Source of the DNA: Tannerella sp. | Lineage (GTDB): Bacteria; Bacteroidota; Bacteroidia; Bacteroidales; Tannerellaceae | Direction: 5' to 3' | DNA: 5,729 nt | Assembly (NCBI GenBank): GCA_031277235.1 | Contig: JAITMT010000206.1 | Coordinates: forward strand, 1-5,729 | Shown here: piece by piece, positions 5,648 to 5,729 of the stretch | Layout: each line of letters opens with the position of its first letter | How positions within the stretch are numbered: position 1 is the stretch's first letter | Made by a program: the position numbers and the translations under genes | Notes under the pieces: model-generated | Told to the model about the DNA's origin: nothing | Seen by the model: only the letters and a program-made list of their open reading frames with translations | Database searches by the model: none

Positions 5648-5655
5648 CAAAGATA
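5648..5655 (-). promoter_or_regulatory. -7 promoter box for the membrane protein / ECF sigma operon
   Basis: On the minus strand, TATCTTTG (5655-5648) is a perfect TAnnTTTG box, the same octamer as at the hicAB promoter. No good TTTG -33 element stands at the expected distance; TTCA (5678-5675) is the closest. Transcription would start near 5641, only about 23 bases above the open limit of the first gene, which helps confine where its translation can begin. The rest of 5656-5729 is AT-rich with no gene that I can see. Confidence 0.6.
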
Positions 5656-5729
5656 GGAAGAAAATTTCTTTGGGTGAATAAAAATTTAATTTTGCTCTTG
5701 GCCTGTTATTTAATTTATACTGTATCTGC

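Overview
The window looks like chromosomal DNA from a member of the Bacteroidota, probably Bacteroidales. Three things point there: a SusC-type TonB-dependent receptor with its FecI/FecR regulators, AT-rich leaders in place of Shine-Dalgarno sites, and promoter boxes of the TTTG / TAnnTTTG type. Every gene lies on the minus strand except the hicAB pair.

Layout, left to right. At 1-1755 (minus) is the N-terminal part of a SusC-like outer-membrane transporter that runs off the left edge. It carries an STN signalling domain. At 1813-2793 (minus) is a FecR-type anti-sigma factor with a C-terminal DUF4974-like domain. Its upstream region (2794-2995) holds an array of degenerate 7-9 nt repeats arranged as two opposed halves, then a promoter firing the other way. 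At 2996-3592 (plus) is a HicA/HicB toxin-antitoxin pair, with a clear promoter and a palindrome placed to act as its operator. At 3603-4130 (minus) is a FecI-like ECF sigma factor with its own promoter. The 4131-4350 gap holds that promoter, small hairpins and a second degenerate 7-nt repeat array. At 4351-5618 (minus) is a compact, overlapping three-gene unit: a DUF6249-like membrane protein, a second ECF sigma factor, and a small two-helix membrane protein resembling DUF5056. The last ~110 bases hold its promoter.

How the genes fit together. The 3603-4130 sigma factor, FecR and the STN-bearing receptor have the composition of a trans-envelope signalling relay. Substrate binding at the receptor would be passed through the STN domain to periplasmic FecR, which frees the sigma factor to transcribe the transporter operon. 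The partner susD-like gene would lie beyond position 1. The hicAB pair interrupts this relay on the opposite strand between sigma factor and anti-sigma factor. The second sigma factor is translationally coupled to two small membrane proteins, and the downstream one is a candidate anti-sigma factor.

I see no wholly new system. The points most worth following are the hicAB insertion and its operator, the two degenerate repeat arrays, and the missing standard start codon of the DUF6249-like gene. Family names are from recognition of the translated sequence, not from database searches.
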